In this document: piece after piece, positions 32,492 through 44,379 of the stretch
How the letters are laid out: each line of letters opens with the position of its first letter
Position numbering within the stretch: the stretch's first letter is position 1
NCBI GenBank assembly: GCA_027600665.1
Contig: JADGJL010000017.1
Coordinates: 29,431-93,430, forward strand
Source of the DNA: Irineochytrium annulatum
Lineage: Eukaryota > Chytridiomycota > Chytridiomycetes > Chytridiales > Chytridiaceae
Length of the DNA: 64,000 nucleotides
Direction of reading: 5' to 3'
Program-made: the position numbers and the translations under genes
The notes under the pieces: model-generated
What the model saw: the letters and a program-made list of their open reading frames with translations, nothing else
What the model was told of the DNA's origin: nothing
Databases searched by the model: none

Positions 32492-34972
32492 CTATGTTTT
32501 TTTCGAGTCCCCAAGCTGCCGAAATGCCGATTCCACCATGAGCTTCAATTCTCTAAAAGAGACAATAACGGAGAACTGATCGTCGCGGCTCGTAAGCAAT
32601 AGTTTCTCGTCCACTCCAACATCCAACTGCAACGAAAGCAAAGCGGGTCAGTCGGTAAACCATATACCGCGCGAAAAGTACCTTATTTAAGTATGTAATT
32701 ACGTGACCTAAATCCGTGATTGGACTTCCCATCTCATCCAACTGGTGAAAAACGAAGTTTCGAAACAGTTTGACAAGAAAATTATCGCCGGCCTCTCCCC
32801 AACTGGGATCCAGGTCGTACCTGAAAGGTATCAGTCATCCTACCCGAACAAATCGAACTTCATGCAGCGCACTCACTCCGGACGCTCGTTCACATAGCCC
32901 AGTTTGCACATAAGTTTGACAAGTCGAAAGTTTTCTGTCTCTCGGCTCAATTCGCTCTCTAAAAGGTCTGTGTAGCTGCCACACGATGTGTCCGATTAGC
33001 GAAGGAATCCAGCACTTCAACATACTGATTCGCGCTGTTGATCTCATGAAGGATCCGAGGCCCAATCATAGTGATAACATCGTTGATTGACTTATGCATG
33101 TGTGGCTTGCTGAGGAGATAGATCATGATATTCTTTAAGTCGAGCGAGTAATGGCGCGATATGAAGTCGATCGACTTTGAGATGTTGTGGAGAGCAACTA
33201 GAGAACCACATGCAAGAGCCATTACGAGCTGACCGAAGTGAAGCAGGTCGTCGTGCTAAACCCAAAATACCAGTCATATGAGCCGAGTACCAATCTAGCA
33301 GCGGTCGCGCACCTGAAACTGCTGAAGTATCGCGGGGTTGCTGTTGCCGTCATATGTGAGCATATCGAATATGCCACAGCAATTCAGGCGGATGCGATTC
33401 TTGCCGGTAATGAGGATCTTGGTGGGCTCCAAAGTTCTAACGGCAAGACCCGAGTCGTGTATCGCCTTAAGCGAGGAGGCAATTTGAATGATAAAGCTCC
33501 ACAACGTCTTCTCGGGCAAACCCATATTCTGAGAGTGTACCGAGAAGAACTTGTTGTAGATGGTCGTCGCAAGGGGGTGATAGTCGTAGACGAACACGAG
33601 TGCTATTACGAGAAATATTGTCAGAAGCCGCCGAAGTAGACGCGGCTGGGCAGTTGGCAGTACAGATCCAGTGATACATACAGTGATCGCCAAAGGATTT
33701 AGTCGTGAACGCTTCTCGGACGGAAACGACGCCGGAGTGCCTAATCTTCCTCCAGCCATCCACGGTCGACATTGCGGCCTCATTCATTAACCGGAAGCCT
33801 GCATACATGACACAGCGTTTAGTTGCAATCCGAAGTACGGCAGTTCCAAGCAAGGCGAATCTCCACACCTTCAATCCGCCTGAGGACATACGGCTTTCCG
33901 TCCGTGCTCCCTATCACCTTGTAGACTGACGTCGGAAAGCCAAAAACCTTTGAGATCTTTCCTTTACTTTCATCAAGTGGACAGAAAGAATGGTAGACGT
34001 GCAGCTCGGACGGAAGGCGGCTGGTGTCTAGAGCTGACGAACGTCGTAGTCAGCGTCGAAATCGATGCATGCGGTCGCAAAGAACGAAACGACGAAAAGA
34101 TCCCCCAGCGTCAATCCAGTCCACACTCACTTGCCGCGTCCGGCGTCTTAAGTATTGCCTCGGTTTGCTTCCTTAGGTCTTCCCGAAGCTTATCCGACAT
34201 GAAGAACGCGTGGATTGCACGTTGATGAGGGTGGAGATTAGAGACGTGCGGAAGAGGCGGCGGGCATATGAAGTGTTCCATCTATTCCCATCCATATTAA
34301 AAGTAAGCGCAACATTCTACGCAAACTCTCTTCATACCGGCAAGACTGGCGTTTGAATGGGCGCCGGCAAGTCGGTGTGTTGAAGATAGGGATTGTGATT
34401 GAAATACTATTAGGATATGCATAAGTAACTTCCCTTGAGGAACACCAATCGACTACACATTGAAGAAAATAATGAAAACAAGTCAAAGACCGAAAAGAAG
34501 AAAGCAAGCTAGGACGCCGACAAACGTCTAATTACCGGGTTGTGGCCGTCCTGATGTTGGTACATCTCAACGGGTTGGTGTGATAATGCATACGGGTTGT
34601 GTGGGCTGTGATTGGTGACGATATGTTGATGCTGGTGCTTCAAATCGGGTGACCCATCGCGAGTCCATTGCGCCTGCGGTGTAAAAACGGGAGAATCCAC
34701 TCGAAGCCGCGACTTCCTGCGAGGTGTGAGATGGCTCAGTAATAGCGCCAACAACCACGGCACTCGGCCCACGCCGCCCGTTCAATCATGATCCCATAGC
34801 AGCCGCATTCGTACTCACGAGTTGGGCGACCCCGTCCGCGATAGCTGAGGTGAGAAGTCAGTAAGCACACCTCAAGTCTCGGCAGATCAAGGCCATCCAC
34901 CTCATGAACGTAGTCGCATTTGTCTTGGAACTTGCAGAAGCCTGCAGCCCAGTATTTGCAGACAGGCGGCAT
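32492..34972 (-). CDS. PAN3: PAN3, PAN2-PAN3 deadenylase regulatory subunit
   Basis: Regulatory subunit that recruits the Pan2 nuclease to poly(A)-mRNP for the first phase of deadenylation. The start is ATG 34972, directly preceded by an in-frame TAG, and the stop is at 32492. The N-terminus is a CCCH finger C-x7-C-x5-C-x3-H (CKYWAAGFCKFQDKCDYVH). A Pro/Gln/His-rich linker follows (SPVFTPQAQW, HSPHNPYALSHQPVEMYQ), as does the PAM-like region. The pseudokinase domain has YVLRRIEGFRLMNEAAMSTVDGWRKIRHSGVVSVREAFTT, VYDYHPLATTIYNKFF, LRTIHDSG-like LKAIHDSG, GKNRIRLNCCGIFD in place of an active DFG loop. The coiled coil and C-terminal knob follow (ELSRETENFRLVKLMCKLGYVNERPEYDLDPSW, LFRNFVFHQLDEMGSP, LLLTSRDDQFSVIVSFRELK). 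About a dozen exons; the small exon LSRTGSPNS near 34830 is the least certain. Confidence 0.92.
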
Positions 34973-36036
34973 CTATGCTGGGGGCGCGGCCATAGAACGG
35001 CGCCCGTTTGTCGTCGCCCGTCGCCGATTGCTCGAGTTATTCGTCAAATTCCAATGATCCGCCGATACACGCCGACAACGGCACAGATCCAGCTCGATTA
35101 GAGCTCGCTAGGAGCTCGCTTTTCATAATCTATGCTGCTCCGACTGGAGGTGGCTCTGGGTGAAAAGGATGCAGGGACATAACAAAAAAGGATAACGTTG
35201 TTGTTCGTATTATGCGTTCGTATTATGAATAGGGCGGAACGAAAGAAATGAACGGTCCAATTCAGCGAGGTTGGACGAGGAGCTGGAAGGGGAAATGGTG
35301 TTGCAATCAGACGAGGCACACACATATCCTTTGAGTCGAGGCCGTCGCCGATGATGCCATCCTTCCCTTCCTCGCCTACCTGCCGGCAGATCCCGATGGG
35401 AAAAGGTCCATGCTAGAGGTGCTTCTCATACCGGACGCCTTCAGGCTGTTGATGTGGCTCTTGCTCGCGATGTTTGACCCGCTGACGGCATTATTGCGCA
35501 CAGGCGATAATCTTGCTTTATTATTCACAGAGCACCGCCCGCCTATTAGTTAAAACGAATGCCCAAGGCCCTTTGTCGTCGAGATGTTAATACTTGTACG
35601 CTGATAGAAGTAAACTCTTATCGTTGAGCCAGCAAGTTGAAATCGTAAGGTTGCCAATTTTCAACAAGTCACGGAGCTGCTGGCGACCCATCTATCATCA
35701 AGAGCCGTTAGGGCACAAAAGTTGGTACGGCTTCCTCCCACAATTGCTTTGTGCGCCCGCGCTCCGCTCCACCGCGTATCATGCATGGACCATGGTCACT
35801 GGATCTCACGAATTTGATGCCCCATTCAGCCCTCCAGCCTATGAGGGGCGCATGAGCATGCTTCACGCTCCCGAATGCAAACTGCTCTTTGCTCCGGCTT
35901 TATGGTAGTTCACGACGCTATATTCGGCCCCGCGGATTCAATCCATGACAAGGATTACTGACTCGCCCATCTGTCTGTCAAGGACCAATTTCAAGCCCCT
36001 CGTCTTTTTCTTCACTACCATCTTGACTACGCGCCA
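34973..36036. other. interval between PAN3 and the cyclophilin gene
   Basis: About 1.06 kb. Short open frames exist (for example 35594-35908, +) but none has a recognisable domain, a coherent codon pattern or splice partners. The part next to 34972 holds the PAN3 promoter. I see no repeat or RNA gene here. Confidence 0.5.
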
Positions 36037-36674
36037 ATGTCTGTCACGTTTCTGACTTCTGCCGGCCCGATTGAGTTCGAGCTGTACTGGGATCACGCCC
36101 CAAAGACCTGCGAGAACTTCTACGAGCTTGCGCAAACAGGTTCGGGTACCTTGGAAAGACGCGTTCGAGCCACTGACTCTTGGCTGTTCAGGATACTACA
36201 ACCAGACGAAGTTCCACCGCATCATCGCCGACTTTGTTTTGCAAGGAGGTAAACTTACTTTCTATTTGTGTTCTGGTTCCAGCTTCGTGAGCCTTGTTAA
36301 ATAACTTTTTTTTGTTATTGCACCAGGGGACCCCACGGGTACAGGGCGCGGCGGCACGTCCATCTACGGCGACGATTTTGAGGATGAATTCCATCCTGAC
36401 CTGAAGCACACGGGCGCCGGCATCATTTCGAAGGTCAACGGCAGTCAGTTTATGATCACGCTTGCGCCAACCCCGTGGCTCGACAACAAGCACACAATAT
36501 TCGGACGGGTGAAGAGCGGGCTGGGCGTTGTGAAGAGTGAGTGAATTGCTCCCATTCTTTGTTTTTACGTGTAACGATCTTTTTGTCGTAGAGTTGGGGT
36601 CCGTTCCGACGGACAGTACCGATCGACCGAAGGAGGACTGTTTTGTCACAAGCTGTTCCGTGACTCGGAAATAG
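36037..36674 (+). CDS. PPIL1-like cyclophilin with a shortened active-site loop
   Basis: Peptidyl-prolyl cis-trans isomerase family; PPIL1 is a spliceosomal cyclophilin. Four exons (36037-36139, 36192-36248, 36327-36536, 36592-36674) give 150 residues. Family motifs are [48 protein letters not shown] (catalytic Arg in FHRII present), [45 protein letters not shown] (the cyclosporin-contact Trp present). The usual loop between GAGI and NGSQF is about 10 residues (…MANAGPDT…); here it is ISKV, about six residues shorter, so the Ala-Asn of the substrate pocket is missing. There is no splice signal that would restore it. Either a real in-frame deletion or an assembly error; activity may be altered. 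Confidence 0.9.
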
Positions 36675-37028
36675 CTTTCTTTAGATACCATGTGTCCGCA
36701 TTCATTTATTTTCTTGCAGAGTTACTGAATAATCGACTTTATTTTGACCAAATTGTACAAAAATTAATATGAACACGGAGATGAAGTAAAGGCAAAGCTC
36801 TCGGCTGCATATAGCATAAATGAACGCCAAGTGCCTCTCATTAATAAGTTTCTTGCGGTCGATTAACATTGCGACAGGTAGAATCGCTGGGCTATTGACG
36901 CAACCAAAAAGTCAGAATATCAACCCCTCGGATCCGACAAATCCGTCCGTGATCCCGTCGGTGTGATGCTCGCTTTAAATCTAAACGACACAGCAATCAG
37001 ATCTTCATCGTTGAGCATTCGCATTCGA
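36675..37028. other. 3' intergenic interval (convergent genes)
   Basis: 354 bp between the stops of the cyclophilin and kinase genes. AT-rich with no open frame of note; only the 3' UTRs and polyadenylation signals of the two convergent genes are expected here. Confidence 0.5.
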
Positions 37029-38608
37029 TTACTTCAAAGCGGCACGAACGACCGTCCAGACACAGGTCACGCTCTTGACGGCATCCTCAATTTCCTTCTC
37101 CGTCAGCTCCGTCACGACCTTGCCGGCGCAGTTCTCCGCTTTGCTTATTAACGGAGAGGCGCCATTATTTGTGACCCATGGATCCTCCTGTCATCATCAG
37201 AAAACGCATGAACGGGCATCCTTGAACATACCCGCAATTGATCCATCGTAATTCGCGTGTGAGGGTCCTTATCCAGGCTATACAGTGTTTCAGCACGAAC
37301 AACCGACAAAGCGGATTACTTACATTCGGCCCAAGAGCGCGACCAGCTCGGGGCTGTGTCCCTCAGGTATTGAGAGTCTGCTATGAGTCAGCATTCGGTC
37401 GCCAAGTAATGAGCATACGGAGTGGTCTTAATGGACTCATATAAGTCCACGATGGAAACACCTTTGAAAGGCAGAAATCCGAACATGAGGCAGTATAATG
37501 TCACGCCCATCGCCCAAAGATCAGCGGCCCTGCCGGATATCAACCCGTGATTCGCTGGAGTTGCACATCATCGTCAATAATTCTCTCTTTTTTTTTTTCG
37601 ATATTTACCTGTGCAAAGTTCGGGGCTGAAGAACGCTAAAAGTCCGTCAGCAAACCAACAGCAAGCATCATCGTACCTGGTGACCCAGCTGATGTCTTTA
37701 GGCTGTCATTTCCGGTGGTGAACATCTCCGACACGCCAAAGTCGACGATTTTCAGAGTTCCGTCGCTCGCCAAGAGCAGGTTGTCTGGCTAGCCAACATC
37801 TCAGTACCACAAGGCATTGCAGTAGCCGAACCTTTATATCTTGACACATCGGTTAATTGACACAAAACAGGAAAAGAACACACCTCTATGTGCGATGTCG
37901 TGTTCATGGACTAAGATAGTGTTCAGTAAACGAACAGATCGACATCAACATTACGATATTCGATCCCATAGATGATTTGGTGGAAGAACCCGCGCGCTTT
38001 TTCCGCCGTATATGGCACACAGGGTGTATCCAAGCTAACGGGCATCAAAGCCCCGCGCTCACAAAGGTCATACACCATAAACAGCGACTCCTGCATGACA
38101 AAGCGCATCAGCCCTTCCTCTCCAACTCCTAACACCGTCGCGCGATTCTCACACCTGCTTCGGATCATGCAAGACCTCATACAACCGAACCACGTTCTTG
38201 TGGTTCAGCTTCTTCATGATGGCGATCTCCTCCCTCACGAGGTCGATGGCCGCCCTGCTTTCGGCCTGATCATCCACCGGTCGGGCCTGAGCCACGCCCA
38301 TACCCCGTCCCCGCCCTCTCCCGCGCGGCCCACCGAACCCGGCGCGGGACATCCTGCTCCTCTTAAGCTTCTTTGCATCGAGCTCTGTCATGCATGTAAA
38401 CGCGAGGAGAATCCAACGGCAATGGAAGACCTTTCACCGCGACGAGCGTGCCGTTGATGATGTCCCGGCCGCGATGCACGGTCCCGTAGCTGCCACGGCC
38501 GAGTTCTCTCTCGAGCTCATAGTGGTTGTTAAGCGTCCGCGTGCCCCGCGTCTCGGAGAAGGAGGCGTTCGTCGTCTCTAGCACTTCTACAAGGTCGACC
38601 TTCGACAT
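37029..38608 (-). CDS. CaMKK-type serine/threonine kinase (Ssp1-like)
   Basis: Upstream kinase family that phosphorylates AMPK/SNF1 and related activation loops. Landmarks on the minus strand are YELERELGRGSYGTVHRGRD (Gly loop), GTLVAVKELDAKKLKR (Lys), an Arg/Gly/Pro-rich insert before EEIAIMKKLNHKNVVRLYEVL, as in CaMKK, VYDLCERGALM, HRDIKPDNLLL, LKIVDFGVSE, LKTSAGSPAFFSPELC, GRAADLWAMGVTLYCLMFG, DPWVTNNGASPL and ENC…VTELTEKEIEDAV, which is the CaMKK-type tail. The catalytic-loop residues I-K lie on an 8-nt micro-exon at 37832-37839. ATG 38608 is chosen as the start; the frame stays open upstream to about 38700, so a short extra 5' exon is possible. No calmodulin-binding helix was confirmed. 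Confidence 0.9.
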
Positions 38609-39238
38609 GTTTGGTGGGTCCGATTCGACGGGGTATACAATCGGCAAGGGCTCTTCTAGGGGATCAGCAGGGACTCGATCAGAAGTCGGGACGGCCCCGC
38701 GACGACGTCGATCTTCAGGAGCGCCAGTGGGAGTTCAAGTGTCTCTTCCTTCGTCAATTGCGCTCTTTCGATGGATGGAGTTCAATGGTTGTATTGAAAT
38801 TAAGGCGTTTGTGCCTGCTCGAAGTCAGAGAGCTCTGTTGCGTCGATGAGAGACGAAGGCGGAGGGAAGCCTGAACAAAGCAAGGCCGAGTCGATATACA
38901 GTGTATCGGAACATAAAGATGCAGCACGCGTAAAAACCCTCTGCTATGGGCGACATCGCACCAAAAAGCGATCCGGACCGACCACTCGCAACATCTGTAC
39001 TTGACGCTGCCCTTTTCACCAACCGCGCGCACGGGGCGATCTCCTTCATTGGACCTTACCTCCCACCGATCTTTGCGCGCAATTCAATTATATCTTCGTT
39101 ATTCTCAGCCTAATAACTACGACTAATTTGCAGTGTAATTGGAAAGCTTGTCGTTACAACGAATGCAAATGATTCAATATTCCCATATGGAGATGGCTTG
39201 AACGAGATTGTCAACAAAATTGGTGGGGGTCGGCAGAA
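38609..39238. promoter_or_regulatory. divergent intergenic interval, kinase and bL9m promoters
   Basis: 630 bp between divergent start codons of the CaMKK-like and bL9m genes. It should contain both promoters and possibly a 5' exon of the kinase. No specific element was recognised. Confidence 0.4.
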
Positions 39239-40030
39239 ATGGCAGCAGCAAAGGCCGCGACAGCAGCCGCGACGGCCACGCCTGCAAGGGTGAGGTGCGA
39301 TATTGTCAACCGATCGTCTGATTCCATACCAGGTGTACGGTTTTCAGCGCCTCGGTGCGCATCTCGTTATGCTAAAGGACGTGGAGGGCCTGGGAAAGCG
39401 CGGGGACATCATTTACACTTCGAGTTCGTAATAATTGAGTGAACGCAATTTTTGATTTGATCACTGACCTTTGCGTGGAAGCTGAGAGAGCGCGGAATTA
39501 CCTCGTCCCGCTGAAGATGGCCTACTACGTCCCGCGGGCTCGGAAGCTGCCGATGCTGCCAAAGGGCTGGGTTGAAAAGTCGCAGAGCTCACAGACGGAG
39601 GAGGAGGCGGTAATATCCTGTCTCGCTTCAGAAAGCTGATCACTGTTCGTAGATGATCCTGCCTGCCTTCTTCAACCTCGCCGAGTCGATGCGGATAGAT
39701 GCACCCTCACCAACCCAAAGCACCCCAGACGCCCGCCGAGCGCCAAAATCCCCTGTGGACGCGGACCTCTACTCTGTTCTTAACAGCATCCAGGTCATCA
39801 AGTTCCGCCGGCCGCTGATTAACCCGGGGACGAACGACCGCCGGATATTCGGGTCGGTTCTCGTGGAGGAGATCGTCGAGGCCTTTAAGCAGGACCACGG
39901 CGTCATCGTCGCGCCCTCATCGGTCAAGATCGCAGCGAGGATCAAGGAGGTTGGGTCCCACGACATCTCCGTCGCGCTACCAGGGAGCGAACGGAGTATC
40001 AAGCTTACGGTCATTGTCGAACCGGAATGA
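39239..40030 (+). CDS. mitochondrial ribosomal protein bL9m
   Basis: Large-subunit mitochondrial ribosomal protein of the bacterial L9 family. Exons begin at 39239 (Ala-rich, presequence-like start MAAAKAATAAATATPA), then about 39345-39430, about 39481-39609 and 39653-40030. Together they read VYGFQRLGAHLVMLKDVEGLGKRGDIIYT, then ARNYLVPLKMAYYVPRARK, matching the L9 N-terminal domain (VxLxxDVxxLGKKGDxxxV…YARNYLxP). The C-terminal half (INPGTNDRRIFGSVLVEEIVEAFKQ, VKIAARIKEVGSHDISVAL) fits the C-terminal L9 domain (the IKxLGxHxVxVxL pattern). The junction near 39432-39490 is ambiguous by a few nucleotides; several acceptors could be used. Confidence 0.85.
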
Positions 40031-40815
40031 AACCTTAATAAATCGATTATTTATTAAGGCGCTTTATTGCAACCACCGATATGACTTAGCGGAATTAGGA
40101 AGGCTGCGAGATTTCCTCCAATGCCAGCATACCGCAGTTTGCCTTGCTGCTTCCCAAAATACAGATGTAGAAACGACTTCATGTCGCATAGCCGCTTGAT
40201 ATGTGCTTATTCACCCGCCTAGCGCAGGAGGAAGAGGCGAAACGTCGCAATCACTTTTACATCTGCCGTCAGCCTCGTCGGCAAGAACGCATACGATCAT
40301 GCACGCGCCTCCGAGCTCCGGCTGATCGCGAGGACTTCGACCGCAGATGATCAGGCGAAGATGGTGCATTGCCAGTGCAGGATGTCCCTTTCAAATAGGC
40401 CACAAACTGTTCCAACCGGACGGCTGTGTTCGCCCCAAACGAGGACTTCCATCGAATTGCCAACGCCGTACGCCCGGCCGGCATTCTCCGCCAGGCCCTC
40501 CCCTCCCCCCCGGTCCCGCAGCAGCCGTAGCAGCAGTTCAGCGACAGCAGCATCAGATTAAGGTAAACCGTTGTCCACTTTATTATGGGGCATTCTGTTT
40601 GGCATTGCAGTGGGAGGAACAGCGACAAGTCCGATCGGCCAGATGGACAATGGTTCCTCGTGAATGGCATTGATCTCGCACCTTACCGACACTCCGGGTA
40701 TCGATTCCTGCTGTGCAGTTTTAACGTCGTTCTGCTCCACTTCAGCCAAGCAACCAGAGGTCAAGCAAGCGGCTACTTCGATTCCCGGCAACTTTTCGTT
40801 CCACCAGCAATCAAG
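40031..40815. other. interval between bL9m and cyclin B
   Basis: 785 bp. An open minus-strand frame (40269-40670, 133 codons) and several plus frames overlap it, but none shows a domain or coherent splicing. The last part should carry the cyclin promoter. No support for a gene. Confidence 0.45.
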
Positions 40816-42505
40816 ATGAACCCCCTTCCGGTAAGCTGCGGTCGTTGTTCAGCGTTCCACATTTGCATCAACGGACAGTTGTGTTAACTCCACTCCTCTT
40901 CCACCTGCAGGTGCGAACGCGCAGGGGCGCCCAAAGCTCCAAGGGCAAGACCGTCACGAACGACGAGAATGATTCGGGCGCCGCCGCCGCCACCAAAGGC
41001 GGCAGGAAGCTTCGATCGAACGCGAAGTCCCTCACGGAGAAGCCGGAGCCGGTGAAGAAGGCTCCTACCGCCAAGGCCGCTGCAGCCGGCAAGAAAGAAC
41101 GTGGTGCCCTTAATGAGCTGAAGGTCCAGAACGTCGCCAACACTACCAAGGTGGGGAAGCCTCGAGCCGCCAAGGCGCAGGGGGTCGCGAAGAAGGTGGC
41201 CGCGCCGGAGGCCAAGAAGGAGGCCGTTAAAGAGGCGGCTAAGAAGGCGGCCGACGATAGGAAGGCCGCCAAGACAACCAAGAAAACGACCACCGCGGCG
41301 GTCTCTAAGGCCGTCACGGTCGAAGTCGAGGTAAAGACCCGCGTGACGAAGTCGAAGGCCGTCGCAAAGAAGAAGGCCACGACGAAGGCTAAGGCTGCTG
41401 CCAAGAAACCCGAGCCCGAGCCGATTAAGGAGGTCTTACTAAAGCTCGCTCCTCAAGAGGCAGACGTCCCAATGAGCGACCATCTTCAGATCATCCTGCC
41501 GGAGGAGCCCGAGCAGGACTGGGATGACCTCGATGCTGAAGACGCGGGTGACCCGTTGATGGTGTCTGAGTACGTGAACGAGATCTTTAGCTACCTAAAA
41601 GAACTTGAGGTAGTTTTAAAATTCTTGACAAATTGCTTACTTCGCTTTCTGGCACAGGTTGCCACCCTGGCTAACCCGGACTACATGTCTGCGCAGACGA
41701 ACCTTCAGTGGCCCATGCGCACGGTCCTGGTCGACTGGCTCATTGACCTTCACTCCAAATTCCGGCTCCTCCCCGAGACGCTCTACATGGCCGTGAACCT
41801 GATTGACCGATTCCTCTCGCTTCGCGTCGTCTCGACGCAGAAGCTTCAGCTCGTGGGCGTCACGGCGCTACTAATCGCGAGCAAGTACGAGGAGATCCAG
41901 CCCGTGTCGTTGAAGAGCATGATTTACGCTACCGATGAGAGTGGGTGTTGTGACTTCCTCGTTCGCGTTCTAGCGCGGATTGCTAAAAAAAAATAAAATG
42001 AAAAGGTTATACCGAGGAACAGCTCATGCGCGCCGAGCGCTACGTCCTCTCCGTGATGGACTTCAACCTCAGGTACCCGAGCCCGATGTCCTTCCTCCGC
42101 CGGTGCTCCAAGGCCGACCAGTACGACATCCGGACGCGAACGCTTGCGAAATACTTTATGGAGATCTCCCTCGTTGACCATCGGTTCCTGAGTATCTCGC
42201 CTAGCTTGATCGCGGGAGCTGGCTTGTTCCTTGCGCGTGACATGCTGGGCAGTGGTGAATGGGTACGTCGGACATACTACCCGACTGTCGAGCTTTTCTG
42301 AACCCTGTGACAGGACAGGAATCTCGTCCATTACTCCGGCTACTCCAAGGAGGAGGTTGAGCCGTGCGTGAACATGATGATGGAGTTCTTGGAGGCCGAG
42401 CACCAGCAGGACGCGCTGTTTCGCAAGTATTCCAGCAAGAGGTTCATGAAGGTCGCTACCGTTGTCAAGGATTATTTGGACGCACGGGACCTTCCGGACG
42501 TGTGA
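40816..42505 (+). CDS. B-type mitotic cyclin
   Basis: Activating subunit of Cdk1 at G2/M. Five exons (40816-40830, 40911-41609, 41658-41940, 42006-42262, 42314-42505) give about 481 residues. The N-terminal 200 residues are Lys/Ala-rich and contain a destruction box-like RGALNELKVQN at about residues 70-80, recognised by APC/C. The cyclin box starts near YVNEIFSYLKELEVATLANPDYM and includes MRTVLVDWLIDLHSKFRLLPETLYMAVNLIDRFLS, the classic B-cyclin signature, then LVGVTALLIASKYEEIQPVSLKSMIYATDESYT. The C-terminal cyclin fold follows (DFNLRYPSPMSFLRRCSKAD, KYFMEISLVDHRFL, PSLIAGAGLFLAR). This places it with the Cdc13/Clb/NIME group. The first exon encodes only five residues. Confidence 0.95.
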
Positions 42506-42840
42506 AAACTATTCTCGCACAGGTGGCTTCGTCCATCAATTTTTTGGTTAAGATTTAATACGTGCTGGAGGATGCACCGACGTTATTACAGCTCCCATGC
42601 CAGCTCCCCAATACCCTATGTCTACATATCTTGTCTAATTGTCTTCATTATTGTGATACCTCCGAGATACATGTAGAACAACGCCTTTCAGAATAAATAA
42701 GATGCTGTTATTAACTTGGGTGCTTTACCCTAAATATGCAGAATGCTAAGGAACACTAATATTCTACCCATAGAAAGACTTCTTCACACGCTATCGAAGC
42801 GTGCCCATTACTCCGACTCCTCATTACAAAAAAACATCCA
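42506..42840. other. 3' intergenic interval
   Basis: 335 bp, AT-rich, between the cyclin stop and the stop of the Ser-rich hypothetical gene on the other strand. Nothing beyond expected 3' UTR sequence is seen. Confidence 0.5.
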
Positions 42841-43266
42841 CTAATGCATTCCCCACGCCAACTCCCCCGGCACCACCCCCGACGGCAACACGAACCCGCC
42901 TTTAACGGGCACAGCGTTCTGTCCCGGCCACGACCGTCTCGCCAGCGTGTTCTTTGTCACGTTTCTTGTGCGCGGCTTGGGGCTCGGCGGCGGGCTTGTT
43001 GTGGACGCGTTCGCCGTTGTTGCGGAGTCGGTGGACGCGATGGAGGTGATGGAGTCGGACGGGGATGCGGGCCGCGAGGGATGTTGCGGGACATTGAGGG
43101 ATAATGTGGATTTGGATGCGGAGGAGAGTTCTTGCGACGACGAAGAGGTAGAGGTGGAGCGCGAGGGCAGGGTGCAGGAGGGCATGGCGTCGCGGTCGGT
43201 TGTCGTCGACGAGGACGTGGAAGTGGATGACGAGGAACGGGATCGGCAGATGGGTTTAAAATGCAT
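42841..43266 (-). CDS. Ser-rich hypothetical protein
   Basis: Single-exon frame from ATG 43266 (good context, AAAATG) to TAG at 42841, 141 residues. The frame stays open further upstream to 43389 but without another ATG. The protein opens with a short basic head (MHFKPICRSR). A long Ser/Thr-rich disordered stretch follows, then an Arg/Pro segment (SPPPSPKPRTRNVTKNTLARRSWPGQ). The end is compact and less degenerate (NAVPVKGGFVLPSGVVPGELAWGMH). Low-complexity composition, with open frames on the other strand too, lowers confidence. The non-repetitive C-terminus argues for a real gene. Function unknown; no signal peptide. Confidence 0.5.
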   Translation of the reverse strand: MHFKPICRSRSSSSTSTSSSTTTDRDAMPSCTLPSRSTSTSSSSQELSSASKSTLSLNVPQHPSRPASPSDSITSIASTDSATTANASTTSPPPSPKPRTRNVTKNTLARRSWPGQNAVPVKGGFVLPSGVVPGELAWGMH

Positions 43267-44379
43267 TTTTTCAAGGCGTAGGTGCAGGAGCGATAGAGCG
43301 AAGGGGGCTTGCTGAGGCGAGTTGTCGTAGTACTTCGAGGCGAGAGAGCTGAGTAATATGCGATAAACCTTGGGAGGATGCCGAGGCACTTTATAGCTAA
43401 GGCCGCCGCGGAAGCGTGGATAATTCTCACGATTTCAGGCCCACAACAAACCGGACACGGGGCGAAAAATTCTGCCAACCTCCACGGTCGGCGGCTGTGC
43501 ACGGTGCCGATCGGAGCCGATGCCACGTCCGGCGACCGCCGATGCGACCGCCCGCGCCGCCCCTTGCCGGCCGATGTCCGCCGACCACCCGGAAGTAGAT
43601 GATTTAGCTGTTTAGTACTCGACGGAACAACGAGAAGTTATTACTGTGCTACATTATAACAGGCACTTTATTTTGTATAATACTCGACACTTACATCGGG
43701 CAACTGGAAAAGGAAAAGGAAAGTAGTCGTGGCAAGAATCAAGAACAGCAAACAGAGCCGAGATGGTGCGCCGAAATTCATATTACTGCATTAATGATAT
43801 TGATTATGTACAATGCGAATATAAGCTCGAAAACTAACACAAGCGACGAGCGACACGATAGAGAAGGCTTACAAATGAAGAAAGAATGCTGCCATCACCT
43901 TCTTCCTGTCCCCAGTCTCTCCCACTATCGCATCTATACCATGAAACAACATATACCNNNNNNNNNNAAGTAATATAGTGAAGATTAGATAGGTGGTATT
44001 GCGTTTGTGGGCAAAATAATGGGAAGCGTTTTAGAGCATAATGGAAAGTACGGAATAAAATAATGAACAAGAAACATCAGCGACAAGGCAAAGTGGCGAG
44101 GGTGCGAGCGAAGGATATCTAGATGTACTGACGAAAATGACCGAGGTGTGAAAGTACAGACGAGCATAAAAGAGGTATAGGATTACTGACAAGTGTAAAG
44201 GGATCATGCGACCCCGTGGCATATAGGAGTTTGTGTGTAAGAGAGGGAACAGGTTGTAAGAGTGGAAAGGCCGCCGAAGACGTTAGGTCACGGAGTACCA
44301 AGGTTTAAAAAAAAGATGAGATAGACAGGCACGCAGGTTCACGAGCAAAGGCTAACAACTAAAGTTGACCGCCACCATT
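43267..44379. other. intergenic interval containing an assembly gap
   Basis: About 1.1 kb without a supported gene. Ten N bases at 43958-43967 mark an assembly gap of unknown true size, so sequence may be missing. The flanks are AT-rich and contain only short open frames. The right part is 3' flank of the C2H2 gene. Confidence 0.6.
43958..43967. other. assembly gap (10 N)
   Basis: Ten consecutive unresolved bases. They fall between genes, so no annotated coding region is broken by them. Confidence 0.99.

Noticed and set aside
40269..40670. 133-codon minus-strand open frame
   Set aside because: No domain, and several other frames are open across the same region; looks like chance.
42957..43526. 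189-codon minus frame overlapping the Ser-rich gene
   Set aside because: Arg/Pro-rich shadow of the Ser-rich frame; the latter has a better start and a non-repetitive C-terminus.
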